Below are positions 26,410-32,879 of a DNA stretch of 64,000 nt, piece by piece. This DNA comes from UBA6522 sp965221035 (GTDB lineage Bacteria > Pseudomonadota > Gammaproteobacteria > Steroidobacterales > Rariloculaceae): assembly GCA_965221035.1 (NCBI GenBank), contig OZ244860.1:1550001-1614000 (forward strand). Reading direction: 5' to 3'. Below the pieces are notes generated by a model. That model saw nothing but the letters and a program-made list of their open reading frames with translations. It was not told where the DNA came from and made no database searches. The position numbers and the translations under genes are program-made. The first letter of the stretch is position 1, and every line of letters starts with the position of its first letter.

Positions 26410-27872
26410 GCGGTTCGTGCCTCCTTGAGGCTGGTCAGGAACCGCAGCGCGAAGATCAGCGCAGCCACCGAGACCAGGGCCCCGAAGATCGCCGACGACT
26501 GGCTGGCGCTGATCCAGTCCTGCATGTCCTCCAGGAGGATATACCCTGCCCAACGCCGCGGCACCGAGTTGTAGCCGTTGATCAGGAAACCGAACGAGAA
26601 CAGGAATCCGGCGCCCACATACAGCCAGAAGGCGATGCGGTCGAGCACGCTCTTGCGGTTGTTCTGGTTGCTGAAGTAGTACATGAATCCGAACAGCATG
26701 GCGACCAGCCCCAGGATCAGGTACATGTGGAAGTGGCCCGGCACCCACAGCGTGTTATGCATGACCTGGTTGACGGCGATGGTGCCGTCGATGATCGCCG
26801 GTACCACTCCCACGCTCCAGCCGAACATCGACACGAACAGAAGGCCGGAAGCCATGTCCCACCTGATGCCGCTGCGGTACACGATGGTGAGCGCACCCCA
26901 GCCGGTGACCACCAGGATCGGGAATCCGCTCATGTAGGACACCACCTGGCCGACCACCAGCGCCCACGTCGGCATGACGAAGTCCATCAGCAGATGGTGC
27001 GGATACACCGCCATCACCATGATGGTGGATGCCGTCCACGCGGCCAGGAATATCCGGTTCACCTTCCACGGCCGCCGGGTATATTCGGGCAGGATTTCGT
27101 AGACCGCCACCACGGCCTGGTAAATGGTCGCGTTGATGAAGACGTGACCAAAGAAATACGTCAGGTTCTTGGTGAGCAGCGGGTCCACCGCGAAAGCCGG
27201 CACAAACAGGTTCACCAGGATCAGTGTCAGCACGACGGCGCCCGAGAGGATGCCCGCAATGTTGATGATCAGGACCATGGTGGCGGCGACGACCGTGGCC
27301 GGCGGCGGCGCCTCCGTGCTGCCGCGGAACAATTGCGGCCATCCGAGGCTGCGTCCAAGCGAGCCGTATCTGGCCATGATCGCCCGCGCGAAGTCCAGGT
27401 ACAGCAGAAGGAAGCCCACGCCTATGGACAGCAGGCCGACCAGGAAGCAAGCGGCGCCGGGTGTGCCCCAACCGCTCAACTGGTTCGACGGCAGCGGGAA
27501 CAGAAACGTCCATCCGCCACCGTAGCCGCCAAGGAAGATGCCGCCGAGAATGAGCACGACGCCGAGCAGGAAGAACCCGAGGTTGGCCCAGAGTATGCCT
27601 TCGGTCAGCGAGACGTATCGCCGCAGGAAATACCAGATGACGGCACTGGCCGCCAGACCCGATATGCCCACCATGCCGGCGCCGTGCGCCGTCATCACCT
27701 GGTAGAACAGGTTCGGCGGAATACCCAGCCAGGCGGCCTGGCCCATCCGCATGACCAGGCCCAGCACCATCATCAGCACGTAGACAAGGGCGCTTATCCC
27801 CAGGTAGGCGAGCAGTCCGGAGCGGGCGGACGCCGAAAGCGGCGCAGTCGTTGTATTGTCAGCCACTGTCAT
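26406..27872 (-). CDS. norS: Heme-copper enzyme catalytic subunit, sNOR-like (no active-site tyrosine)
   Basis: This 488-residue, 12-helix subunit keeps all six metal-ligand histidines: His63 (TAHGAG, low-spin heme), His243 (FFGHVF, CuB), His292-His293 (VYPHHL, CuB) and His380/His382 (VPGHFH, high- and low-spin heme). In oxygen reductases the residue four after the first CuB His is the cross-linked Tyr (GHPxxY). Here it is Asn247 (GHVFIN), and the cbb3-type alternative tyrosine position also lacks Tyr. Loss of this tyrosine is typical of nitric oxide reductases. The operon order CuA subunit, catalytic subunit, SenC and membrane orf matches the sNOR cluster norSY-senC-orf1, and a nitrite-channel gene lies opposite. 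A divergent B-type oxygen reductase is the alternative. The gene name is tentative. Confidence 0.7.
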   Translation of the reverse strand: MTVADNTTTAPLSASARSGLLAYLGISALVYVLMMVLGLVMRMGQAAWLGIPPNLFYQVMTAHGAGMVGISGLAASAVIWYFLRRYVSLTEGILWANLGFFLLGVVLILGGIFLGGYGGGWTFLFPLPSNQLSGWGTPGAACFLVGLLSIGVGFLLLYLDFARAIMARYGSLGRSLGWPQLFRGSTEAPPPATVVAATMVLIINIAGILSGAVVLTLILVNLFVPAFAVDPLLTKNLTYFFGHVFINATIYQAVVAVYEILPEYTRRPWKVNRIFLAAWTASTIMVMAVYPHHLLMDFVMPTWALVVGQVVSYMSGFPILVVTGWGALTIVYRSGIRWDMASGLLFVSMFGWSVGVVPAIIDGTIAVNQVMHNTLWVPGHFHMYLILGLVAMLFGFMYYFSNQNNRKSVLDRIAFWLYVGAGFLFSFGFLINGYNSVPRRWAGYILLEDMQDWISASQSSAIFGALVSVAALIFALRFLTSLKEARTA

Positions 27873-28513
27873 TCTCCTCCTTCGTCGGCCGCGTCATCGT
27901 CGTCGGCCGCGCCATCGTCGTCGGTCGCGCCATCGTCGTCGGCCGCGCCATCGTCCCCGGCCGCGCCATCGTCCCCGGCCGTGGCCTCCTGTCCAACCGT
28001 CAACTGGCTGAGCATGATGTGGTGCGAGAGGCCGCAATACTCCATGCAGAGCAGGCTGTACGTGCCTGGACGGTCAAAGGTGACCTGGAGCGAATTGATG
28101 TAGCCTGGCATGGCCTGGGTCTGGCCGATGATGTTCATGTCCGGGTCGTACACTCCGAGCCCGTGATTGACATCGAATGCGCTGACGTTGAATACCACGG
28201 TATCGCCAACCCCGACTTCAGCTTCGTCCATGAGCCAGAGCCACTGGCGGCCCTCGATGTCGATCGTCACCGCGTCGTCGGGCACGTTCCCCCGGGTCGC
28301 GGCGTAAGGCAAGTCCAGCGTGGTGATCACGGCGATCAGGACGCCGGCGACCAGCAGGGCCCAGAATACCTTGGCACGCGCACTGAAGGACTTCTCCTGC
28401 ACGCCGGCATATTCAACCGCCGGTTTGGCGGCATTGATCGCCACGAATGCGAATGCCGCGGTGACCACGAGCATGACCAGGATCGTCACTACCAAGACTG
28501 TGAACTGGATCAT
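27869..28513 (-). CDS. norY: CuA-binding subunit II of the sNOR-like enzyme, with acidic repeat tail
   Basis: This 214-residue subunit has two N-terminal membrane helices (1-28 and 48-68) and a periplasmic cupredoxin domain. Its CuA ligands are complete: His117 (DVNHGLG), Cys156, Glu158, Cys160, His164 and Met167 in CMEYCGLSHHIM. It passes electrons from a periplasmic donor to the catalytic subunit. Residues about 178-214 are an acidic hexapeptide repeat (A-x-D-D-x-A) encoded by an 18-bp tandem repeat. The catalytic subunit ATG overlaps its stop by 4 bases. The gene name follows the tentative sNOR assignment. Confidence 0.75.
   Translation of the reverse strand: MIQFTVLVVTILVMLVVTAAFAFVAINAAKPAVEYAGVQEKSFSARAKVFWALLVAGVLIAVITTLDLPYAATRGNVPDDAVTIDIEGRQWLWLMDEAEVGVGDTVVFNVSAFDVNHGLGVYDPDMNIIGQTQAMPGYINSLQVTFDRPGTYSLLCMEYCGLSHHIMLSQLTVGQEATAGDDGAAGDDGAADDDGATDDDGAADDDDAADEGGE
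27893..27982 (-). repeat. Five tandem 18-bp units inside the CuA subunit gene
   Basis: Five copies of an 18-bp unit (consensus GCCATCGTCSYCGGCCGC on the plus strand) lie head to tail at 27893-27910, 27911-27928, 27929-27946, 27947-27964 and 27965-27982. A partial copy sits just before them (27881-27892). They differ by one to three bases each and keep the frame, coding for acidic Ala/Asp/Gly hexapeptides at the protein's C-terminus. Copy number could change by slippage without breaking the gene. Confidence 0.85.
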
Positions 28514-28553
28514 TTCAGTTCCTCCAATTTCTCTTTATTTTTTCTGCTCTTAT

Positions 28554-28574
28554 ACATCCTGTTGCCATGGATGT
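28554..28574. promoter_or_regulatory. Inverted repeat, candidate operator (NsrR-like half sites)
   Basis: ACATCC (28554-28559) and GGATGT (28569-28574) form perfect 6-bp arms around a 9-base spacer, 40 bases upstream of the CuA subunit start. The GATGT/ACATC arms resemble the GATGYATTT half sites of the nitric-oxide repressor NsrR, which often controls NO reductase genes. Only six bases match per arm, so this is a weak call. Confidence 0.3.
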
Positions 28575-28677
28575 TTGCAGGAACGCGGAAGGGAGTCAAG
28601 CAGGACTGCGGGGCTGGGCATTGTGTCCATGGCAAGTCCATGCCCTGAACAACTCCCTTGGTGAACGACTCCCGTGG

Positions 28678-28706
28678 TTCCCATGTTTTGGCCGGATCGC
28701 TATAGT
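28678..28706 (+). promoter_or_regulatory. Candidate sigma-70 promoter for the FNT channel operon
   Basis: TTCCCA (28678-28683) and TATAGT (28701-28706) are separated by exactly 17 bases. Transcription would start near 28713, about 35 bases before the ATG at 28748. Matches are 4 of 6 and 5 of 6 to the consensus. Confidence 0.4.
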
Positions 28707-28747
28707 GAACGGACGAGACTTGAGCGGCACCGCTGAGAATCCGGGCA

Positions 28748-29587
28748 ATGTACCAGGACACGCTTGACCACTTCGGCAATCTGGCGCAGAAAAAGGCCTT
28801 GATGTTGTCGGAGTCACCGCTGGCCTTTGCGGTGGGGTCGCTCATGGCCGGCGCCTACGTGGGCATCGGCATCATCCTGATCTTTTCCGTGGGCGGAACG
28901 CTGGATCCTGCCTGGCAGAAGCTGATCATGGGCGTCTCCTTCGGCATCGCGCTGACGCTCGTGGTCTTTGCCGGGTCGGAACTGTTCACCGGCCACACCA
29001 TGTACATGGTATTCGGCTGCCTGATGCGCCAGACCACACTGGGCGATCTCGGCAGGGTATGGGCGGCGTCTTGGGTCTTCAATCTCATAGGGTCCGTCGG
29101 TCTGGCGGCGCTGTTTGCCGCCGGGGGCGGCGGCGTGCTCCTGAACGAAGGCTCCAGACTGCTGTACGACATCGCGGCGTTCAAGATGAATTCGTCGGTG
29201 CCGGCCCTCGTTGCCAGGGCAACGCTGTGCAACTGGCTGGTCTGCCTGGCGTTGTGGATGGCGGCGCGCACCGCAAGCGACACCACCAAGGCAGTGGTCA
29301 TTTTCTGGTGCCTGTTCGCCTTCATCGCCAGCGGATTCGAGCACAGCGTCGCCAACATGACGCTGCTGGCGATCTCCCTGCTGGGCGACCATCCCGACAC
29401 CATCAGCGTCGCCGGCATGGCATACAACCTGTTCTGGGTCACGGTGGGCAACATCATCGGCGGCAGTGTGCTGATGGGGCTCGGCTACTGGTACGCGACG
29501 AACGGGCGGCGTCCCGCCAGGGCAGCGGGGGCGGATACGGTCGATCCCCGTGCCAGACGCCGGAGTTCGGCGGGCCTGCGGACATGA
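28748..29587 (+). CDS. Formate/nitrite transporter (FNT) family channel, NirC/FocA-like
   Basis: The 279-residue membrane protein has six helices and FNT signatures: AGAYVGIGI near 35, AGSELFTGH near 77, the CNWLVCLALWMA block near 162, and FIASGFEHSVANM near 195, which contains the central pore His. FNT channels pass small monovalent anions such as nitrite, formate or hydrosulfide across the inner membrane. Divergent placement from an sNOR-like cluster favours nitrite. Its stop overlaps the next ATG by 4 bases. Confidence 0.85.
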   Translation: MYQDTLDHFGNLAQKKALMLSESPLAFAVGSLMAGAYVGIGIILIFSVGGTLDPAWQKLIMGVSFGIALTLVVFAGSELFTGHTMYMVFGCLMRQTTLGDLGRVWAASWVFNLIGSVGLAALFAAGGGGVLLNEGSRLLYDIAAFKMNSSVPALVARATLCNWLVCLALWMAARTASDTTKAVVIFWCLFAFIASGFEHSVANMTLLAISLLGDHPDTISVAGMAYNLFWVTVGNIIGGSVLMGLGYWYATNGRRPARAAGADTVDPRARRRSSAGLRT

Positions 29588-30210
29588 CAGCCTCCCCGGC
29601 GACAAAGGCGGCGCTGCTGTTTTTCGTCATCCTCGGCGTGATCGCCACCACGTTCTCCATCACGGTCTGGCGTCATGCAGACGACTCCCGCATTCAATTC
29701 CACCTGACGGACCAGACCGGTCGCGCGGTGACTCGGGACCACCTGGGCGGCCGACACCTGATGGTGTTCTTCGGCTTCACCAGCTGCGTCGACATCTGCC
29801 CCATCCAGATGGCGAAACTCACGCAAACGATGGCGGAACTGGATCGAACCGGGCATGGCACCCGGATCACGCCGGTGTTCATCTCCGTGGATCCCGAGCG
29901 CGACACGCCCGGGAAAGTCGCCGCCTGGCTTGAAAACTTCGACGACCGATTCGTGGGGCTCACCGGTTCGCGCGCGGCGCTTGAAGGCGCGGCCGACTCT
30001 TTCAGAACCCTGTTGGATGCCCTGCCCGCCGAACGGCCGGAAGGCTATCAGATTACCCATTCCTCCATGGTTTTCGTCGTCGACCCGTTCGGCCGAATCG
30101 TCGATTTCCTGCCGGAAGGCGCCAGCCCCACCGCCATGTCCCGAAAGATGCGCGAGATCCTGCGGCCAGCCGTGGCAGTAGATTTCCCTCGCGGCGCCTC
30201 CGCGCGGTGA
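29584..30210 (+). CDS. SCO1/SenC-type copper chaperone, second copy
   Basis: This 208-residue protein has one N-terminal membrane helix (10-28). Its thioredoxin-fold domain contains TSCVDICPIQM (Cu-binding C-x-x-x-C near residue 63), SVDPERDTP near 100 and the ligand His in ITHSSMVFVVDP near 160. It differs strongly in sequence from the SenC at 25789-26409. The ATG at 29584 overlaps the FNT channel stop (ATGA). Together with the divergent operon this gives two copper chaperones for one heme-copper enzyme in 5 kb. Confidence 0.86.
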   Translation: MTASPATKAALLFFVILGVIATTFSITVWRHADDSRIQFHLTDQTGRAVTRDHLGGRHLMVFFGFTSCVDICPIQMAKLTQTMAELDRTGHGTRITPVFISVDPERDTPGKVAAWLENFDDRFVGLTGSRAALEGAADSFRTLLDALPAERPEGYQITHSSMVFVVDPFGRIVDFLPEGASPTAMSRKMREILRPAVAVDFPRGASAR

Positions 30211-30311
30211 TCCCGCCACCGGTCTGGAACGCTGCCGGTACCTCACCTGCTCGCCAACCATGTAGAATCCGCCATGTTCCGCGCCCCGTGGGCGCGCCAC
30301 GCAGCTAACCC

Positions 30312-31109
30312 ATGACCGGACCGAACGACAATCGCCTCGCCCTGTTCTGCGACTTTGAAAATATCGCGCTCGGCGTTCGCGATGCCCGCTATGCCAAGTT
30401 CGACATCAACCGCGTGCTCGAACGACTGCTGGTCAAGGGCAGCATCATCGTCAAGAAGGCCTACTGCGACTGGAACCGCTACAAGGACTTCAAGGCGGTG
30501 ATGCACGAGGCCAATTTCGAGCTCATCGACATCCCCCATCTCCGCCAGTCGGGCAAGAACTCGGCGGATATCCGCATGGTGGTGGACGCGCTGGACCTGT
30601 GCTACACCAAGTCCCATGTGAACACGTTCGTCGTCATCAGCGGCGATTCGGACTTTTCCCCGCTGGTCAGCAAGCTGCGCGAGAACGCCAAGACGGTGAT
30701 CGGAGTGGGCGTGAAGAATTCCACTTCCGACCTCCTGATCGGCACCTGCGACGAATTCATCTTCTATGACGACCTCATTCGCGAACGTGAGCAACGCAAG
30801 CGGTCGAGCGCGCGAGCGCCGAAAAAGAAGGTTTCCGACACCAAGGACCGAATGCAGGAGGGAATCGACCTCACGCTGGAAACCGCCGAAGCCCTCAACG
30901 CCGAACGCGGCGACGAGGAGAAGCTATGGGGTTCCATGGTCAAGCAGGCGCTGAAGCGCCGCCGGCCCGGCTTCAACGAAAGCTACTACGGTTTCGACTC
31001 CTTCAGCCGCTTGCTGGAGGAGGCCCGCGACCGGGGCCAGATGGAATTGGAATTGGACGAACGCTCCGGCGGCTACATCATCCGCGACGTGATCTGGGCG
31101 CGCTCGTGA
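30312..31109 (+). CDS. NYN-domain RNase with C-terminal OST-HTH/LOTUS-type domain (LabA-like)
   Basis: The 265-residue protein opens with LALFCDFENIALG (first catalytic Asp), then KNSADIRMVVDALDL near 82 and VVISGDSDFSPLVSKLRENA near 107, the metal-binding acidic residues of NYN (PIN-like) RNases. Residues about 190-262 (LWGSMVKQALKRRRPGFNES...GFDSFSRLLEEARDRGQMEL) form an OST-HTH domain, which binds RNA in other proteins. The middle (150-185) is a basic linker. It probably degrades or processes RNA; targets are unknown. Its stop overlaps the next gene (GTGA). Confidence 0.85.
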   Translation: MTGPNDNRLALFCDFENIALGVRDARYAKFDINRVLERLLVKGSIIVKKAYCDWNRYKDFKAVMHEANFELIDIPHLRQSGKNSADIRMVVDALDLCYTKSHVNTFVVISGDSDFSPLVSKLRENAKTVIGVGVKNSTSDLLIGTCDEFIFYDDLIREREQRKRSSARAPKKKVSDTKDRMQEGIDLTLETAEALNAERGDEEKLWGSMVKQALKRRRPGFNESYYGFDSFSRLLEEARDRGQMELELDERSGGYIIRDVIWARS

Positions 31110-31552
31110 CATTCTTTGCCTCTTCCAGGCGCCTGACTTCCCGGGGCGCACGGACGATGATGAACGCGGCAACCGCCGAGGCCGAGGCCAAGGGGTTCGC
31201 GGTCACGATTGCCATTGTGGATGCCGGCGGCCACCTGCTGCTGATGGAGCGCATGGACGGCGGGCGATTCCACACCGTGCACTCCTCGCTTGCAAAGGCG
31301 GCCTGCGCCGCGTCCAATCGGCGACCGACCACCACGCGGGGGGCCGAGGGACAGCGCCTGGATCTGCTTCACGCCGTGGGGCTGAGCCTGGCGGCGGGGC
31401 CCGAGCGCTGGACGGCCATGGAAGGCGGATACCCGGTCATGGTGGACGGCGAGTGCGTTGGTGGCATCGGCGTCGCCGGCGCCACCTGGGAAGAGGACCA
31501 GCGCCTTGCGACGGTGGCGCTGGACGCCATAGGGGCCGCCCCGCCTGGTTAG
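31106..31552 (+). CDS. GlcG/HbpS-type (DUF336) protein
   Basis: This 148-residue protein has the family strands FAVTIAIVDAGGHLLLMERMDG, the A-K-A-A segment (SSLAKAACAASN) and EGGYPVMVDGECVGGIGVAG near 110. Members include heme-binding HbpS and accessory proteins beside many catabolic genes; no enzymatic role is established. The GTG at 31106 is used because it overlaps the NYN stop by 4 bases and gives the family-length protein; the upstream open frame is noise within the NYN gene. Confidence 0.75.
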   Translation: MTFFASSRRLTSRGARTMMNAATAEAEAKGFAVTIAIVDAGGHLLLMERMDGGRFHTVHSSLAKAACAASNRRPTTTRGAEGQRLDLLHAVGLSLAAGPERWTAMEGGYPVMVDGECVGGIGVAGATWEEDQRLATVALDAIGAAPPG

Positions 31553-31556
31553 GGTA

Positions 31557-31670
31557 TTTGCCTGGTCAGGAGTGGGTCTTTGCCCGGTCAGGAGTCGGGG
31601 CCGGTCAGTCAGGCCTGTCGTCCACTCCAGTCAGGCCTTTCCACTCCCGTAGGGCCTCGTAGGGCCTGTC
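31557..31670. repeat. Short nested direct repeats between convergent genes
   Basis: Two 22-bp units (TTTGCCYGGTCAGGAGTSGG, starting at 31557 and 31579) are followed by two CAGTCAGGCCT copies, two CCACTCC copies and two TAGGGCCTSG-like copies. GGAGTGG in the first unit can pair with the CCACTCC copies, so the RNA could fold into a stem. It lies between the convergent GlcG-like and DUF6152 genes and may act as a bidirectional terminator. Confidence 0.5.
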
Positions 31671-32094
31671 AACGCCGGCGTCGCTGCGCGTCCCTGCCGC
31701 GATCGTCACCCCGGCGCCGGCTCTCGAACTGGGCGCCGTCGGCGTCGCGCACGACCGAACGGATGCGGACGAACAACCTGTCTTCGTCACGGTGCGGCTG
31801 GCCGGTGATGGTGATCGCTTCGCCCGACTCGAACAGGTCCGGATCGTGGAACTCTCCGGACTCATCCATGAAATTGCCGTTCCACTCGGCGGTCCATGTG
31901 TCCACCGTGCCGTCCGTTTGCTGGACTTCGAAGGTCATGGACGGATGGGGCCGGCGACCCAGGTATTCCGACACAACCCCCGAGACGACGATTGAACCCT
32001 GCGTGTCGTAGTCCACCGACCAGGAGTGGTGGGCGAACACAGAAGCCGAAACCAGCGGCAGCGCGGCTGCCGAAAGTAATGTGATCAGGCGCAT
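31669..32094 (-). CDS. Exported DUF6152 protein, single domain
   Basis: The 141-residue protein has a signal peptide ending SASVFAHHSW; the HHS after the cleavage site is the DUF6152 hallmark. The domain (STQGSIVVSG-like strand GSIVVSGVVSEYLGRRPHPS, then MTFEVQQTDGTVDTWTAEW) is a small beta-rich fold close in sequence to the N-terminal half of the protein at 54790-55839. It ends in an Arg-rich tail (RRRGDDRGRDAQRRRR), unusual for the family. Function unknown; expected in the periplasm. Confidence 0.75.
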   Translation of the reverse strand: MRLITLLSAAALPLVSASVFAHHSWSVDYDTQGSIVVSGVVSEYLGRRPHPSMTFEVQQTDGTVDTWTAEWNGNFMDESGEFHDPDLFESGEAITITGQPHRDEDRLFVRIRSVVRDADGAQFESRRRGDDRGRDAQRRRR

Positions 32095-32243
32095 GACTCG
32101 TTTACTCCCCTGTAATCGATTCCCGACGCAACATTCAACTTCGCTGAACCTGCATCTCCTGGCGTCAGATTGTGCCAGCGATGCGTCCCTGCGAATATCA
32201 TCCGTCGGCGAAGAATTCCAAAGATTTCCAATGGTCCCGCCGC

Positions 32244-32789
32244 CTAATCTTCCGCACCTGCCACGCCGTCATCCGCATCCGCCTCTTCGTCCCCATCCTG
32301 ATCGGCATTCGGGTTGCTGACGCCGATACCGGGCCCGCCACGCCGCTCCGCGGGCTCCAGGGAGAGGAATTCGGCCTCCTCCCGGGTGATGGGATAGAAG
32401 AGGCCAAGACCACAACTCATGCCTTCCTGGATGTATCCCCCGAACTGTTCCAGAACTCGGATCATTTCCACTTGGCAGAGCCGTCCACCCGTGCTGCGAT
32501 ATGAGAACCGCTCCTCCCGGACCAGGGAACGACAATCGTTGCGCAGGTAATTGACGTAATAGTCTCCGCCGCGCATCCGGAACACGATGGTGCGTTCATC
32601 AATTACGTCGGTGTTGCGGATATTGCGGGTGTTGATGCAACGCTCACCCTCGCGGTCGAACGCGAAATCCTCGGCGTATTCCTCGTCCGACGACCCGTCA
32701 CCGGCATCGGTCGGACCGCCCTGGGCGTGCGCCGCGCCCGAAGCCAGGCAGGCCAGGGCAAGCGCGGCAATCGTTGGCTTCCAGTTCAC
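32244..32789 (-). CDS. Exported DUF6491-type protein
   Basis: The 181-residue protein has a signal peptide (MNWKPTIAALALACLASGAA followed by HA). It contains CINTRNIRNTDVIDERTIVF near 50, GGDYYVNYLRNDCRSLVREE near 75, YRSTGGRLCQVEMIRVLE near 100 and a final Cys in MSCGLGLFYPIT, the four-cysteine pattern of DUF6491. The C-terminal 25 residues are acidic. The GTG at 32789 is chosen as the first start that begins the signal; upstream sequence in this frame belongs to the antisense of mgtE. Function unknown. Confidence 0.73.
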   Translation of the reverse strand: MNWKPTIAALALACLASGAAHAQGGPTDAGDGSSDEEYAEDFAFDREGERCINTRNIRNTDVIDERTIVFRMRGGDYYVNYLRNDCRSLVREERFSYRSTGGRLCQVEMIRVLEQFGGYIQEGMSCGLGLFYPITREEAEFLSLEPAERRGGPGIGVSNPNADQDGDEEADADDGVAGAED

Positions 32790-32867
32790 TTCGTGGACCG
32801 CATTACTTCTCGCAGGCGACCTCGTCAATCCGCGCCGTTGACCGTATCGGCGGAGACCGGATCCCAT

Positions 32868-32873
32868 TATAGT
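32868..32873 (+). promoter_or_regulatory. -10 box placing the mgtE transcript start at the ATG
   Basis: TATAGT lies 6 bases before the mgtE ATG at 32880, and there is no Shine-Dalgarno sequence before that ATG (AGTCCCACC). A transcript starting 6-7 bases after the box would be leaderless. A TTGACC at 32838-32843 is present, but at 24 bases it is too far away for a normal -35 spacing. Confidence 0.35.
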
Positions 32874-32879
32874 CCCACC

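Noticed and set aside
26406..27872. Catalytic subunit considered as an ordinary aa3- or cbb3-type cytochrome oxidase
   Set aside because: The cross-linking tyrosine is absent at both known positions, and the operon order fits sNOR better.
27893..27982. Short regular repeats considered as a CRISPR array
   Set aside because: The units are directly adjacent with no unique spacers, and they stay in frame inside a coding sequence.
26391..28103. A 570-codon open frame on the plus strand opposite the heme-copper operon
   Set aside because: It lies wholly antisense to three genes with clear motifs; its product is rich in His, Gln, Arg and Asp with no domain, the usual result of codon bias in high-GC DNA.
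28514..28747. FNR/NNR box (TTGAT-N4-ATCAA) between the NOR-like and nitrite channel operons
   Set aside because: No sequence close to this consensus was found on either strand.
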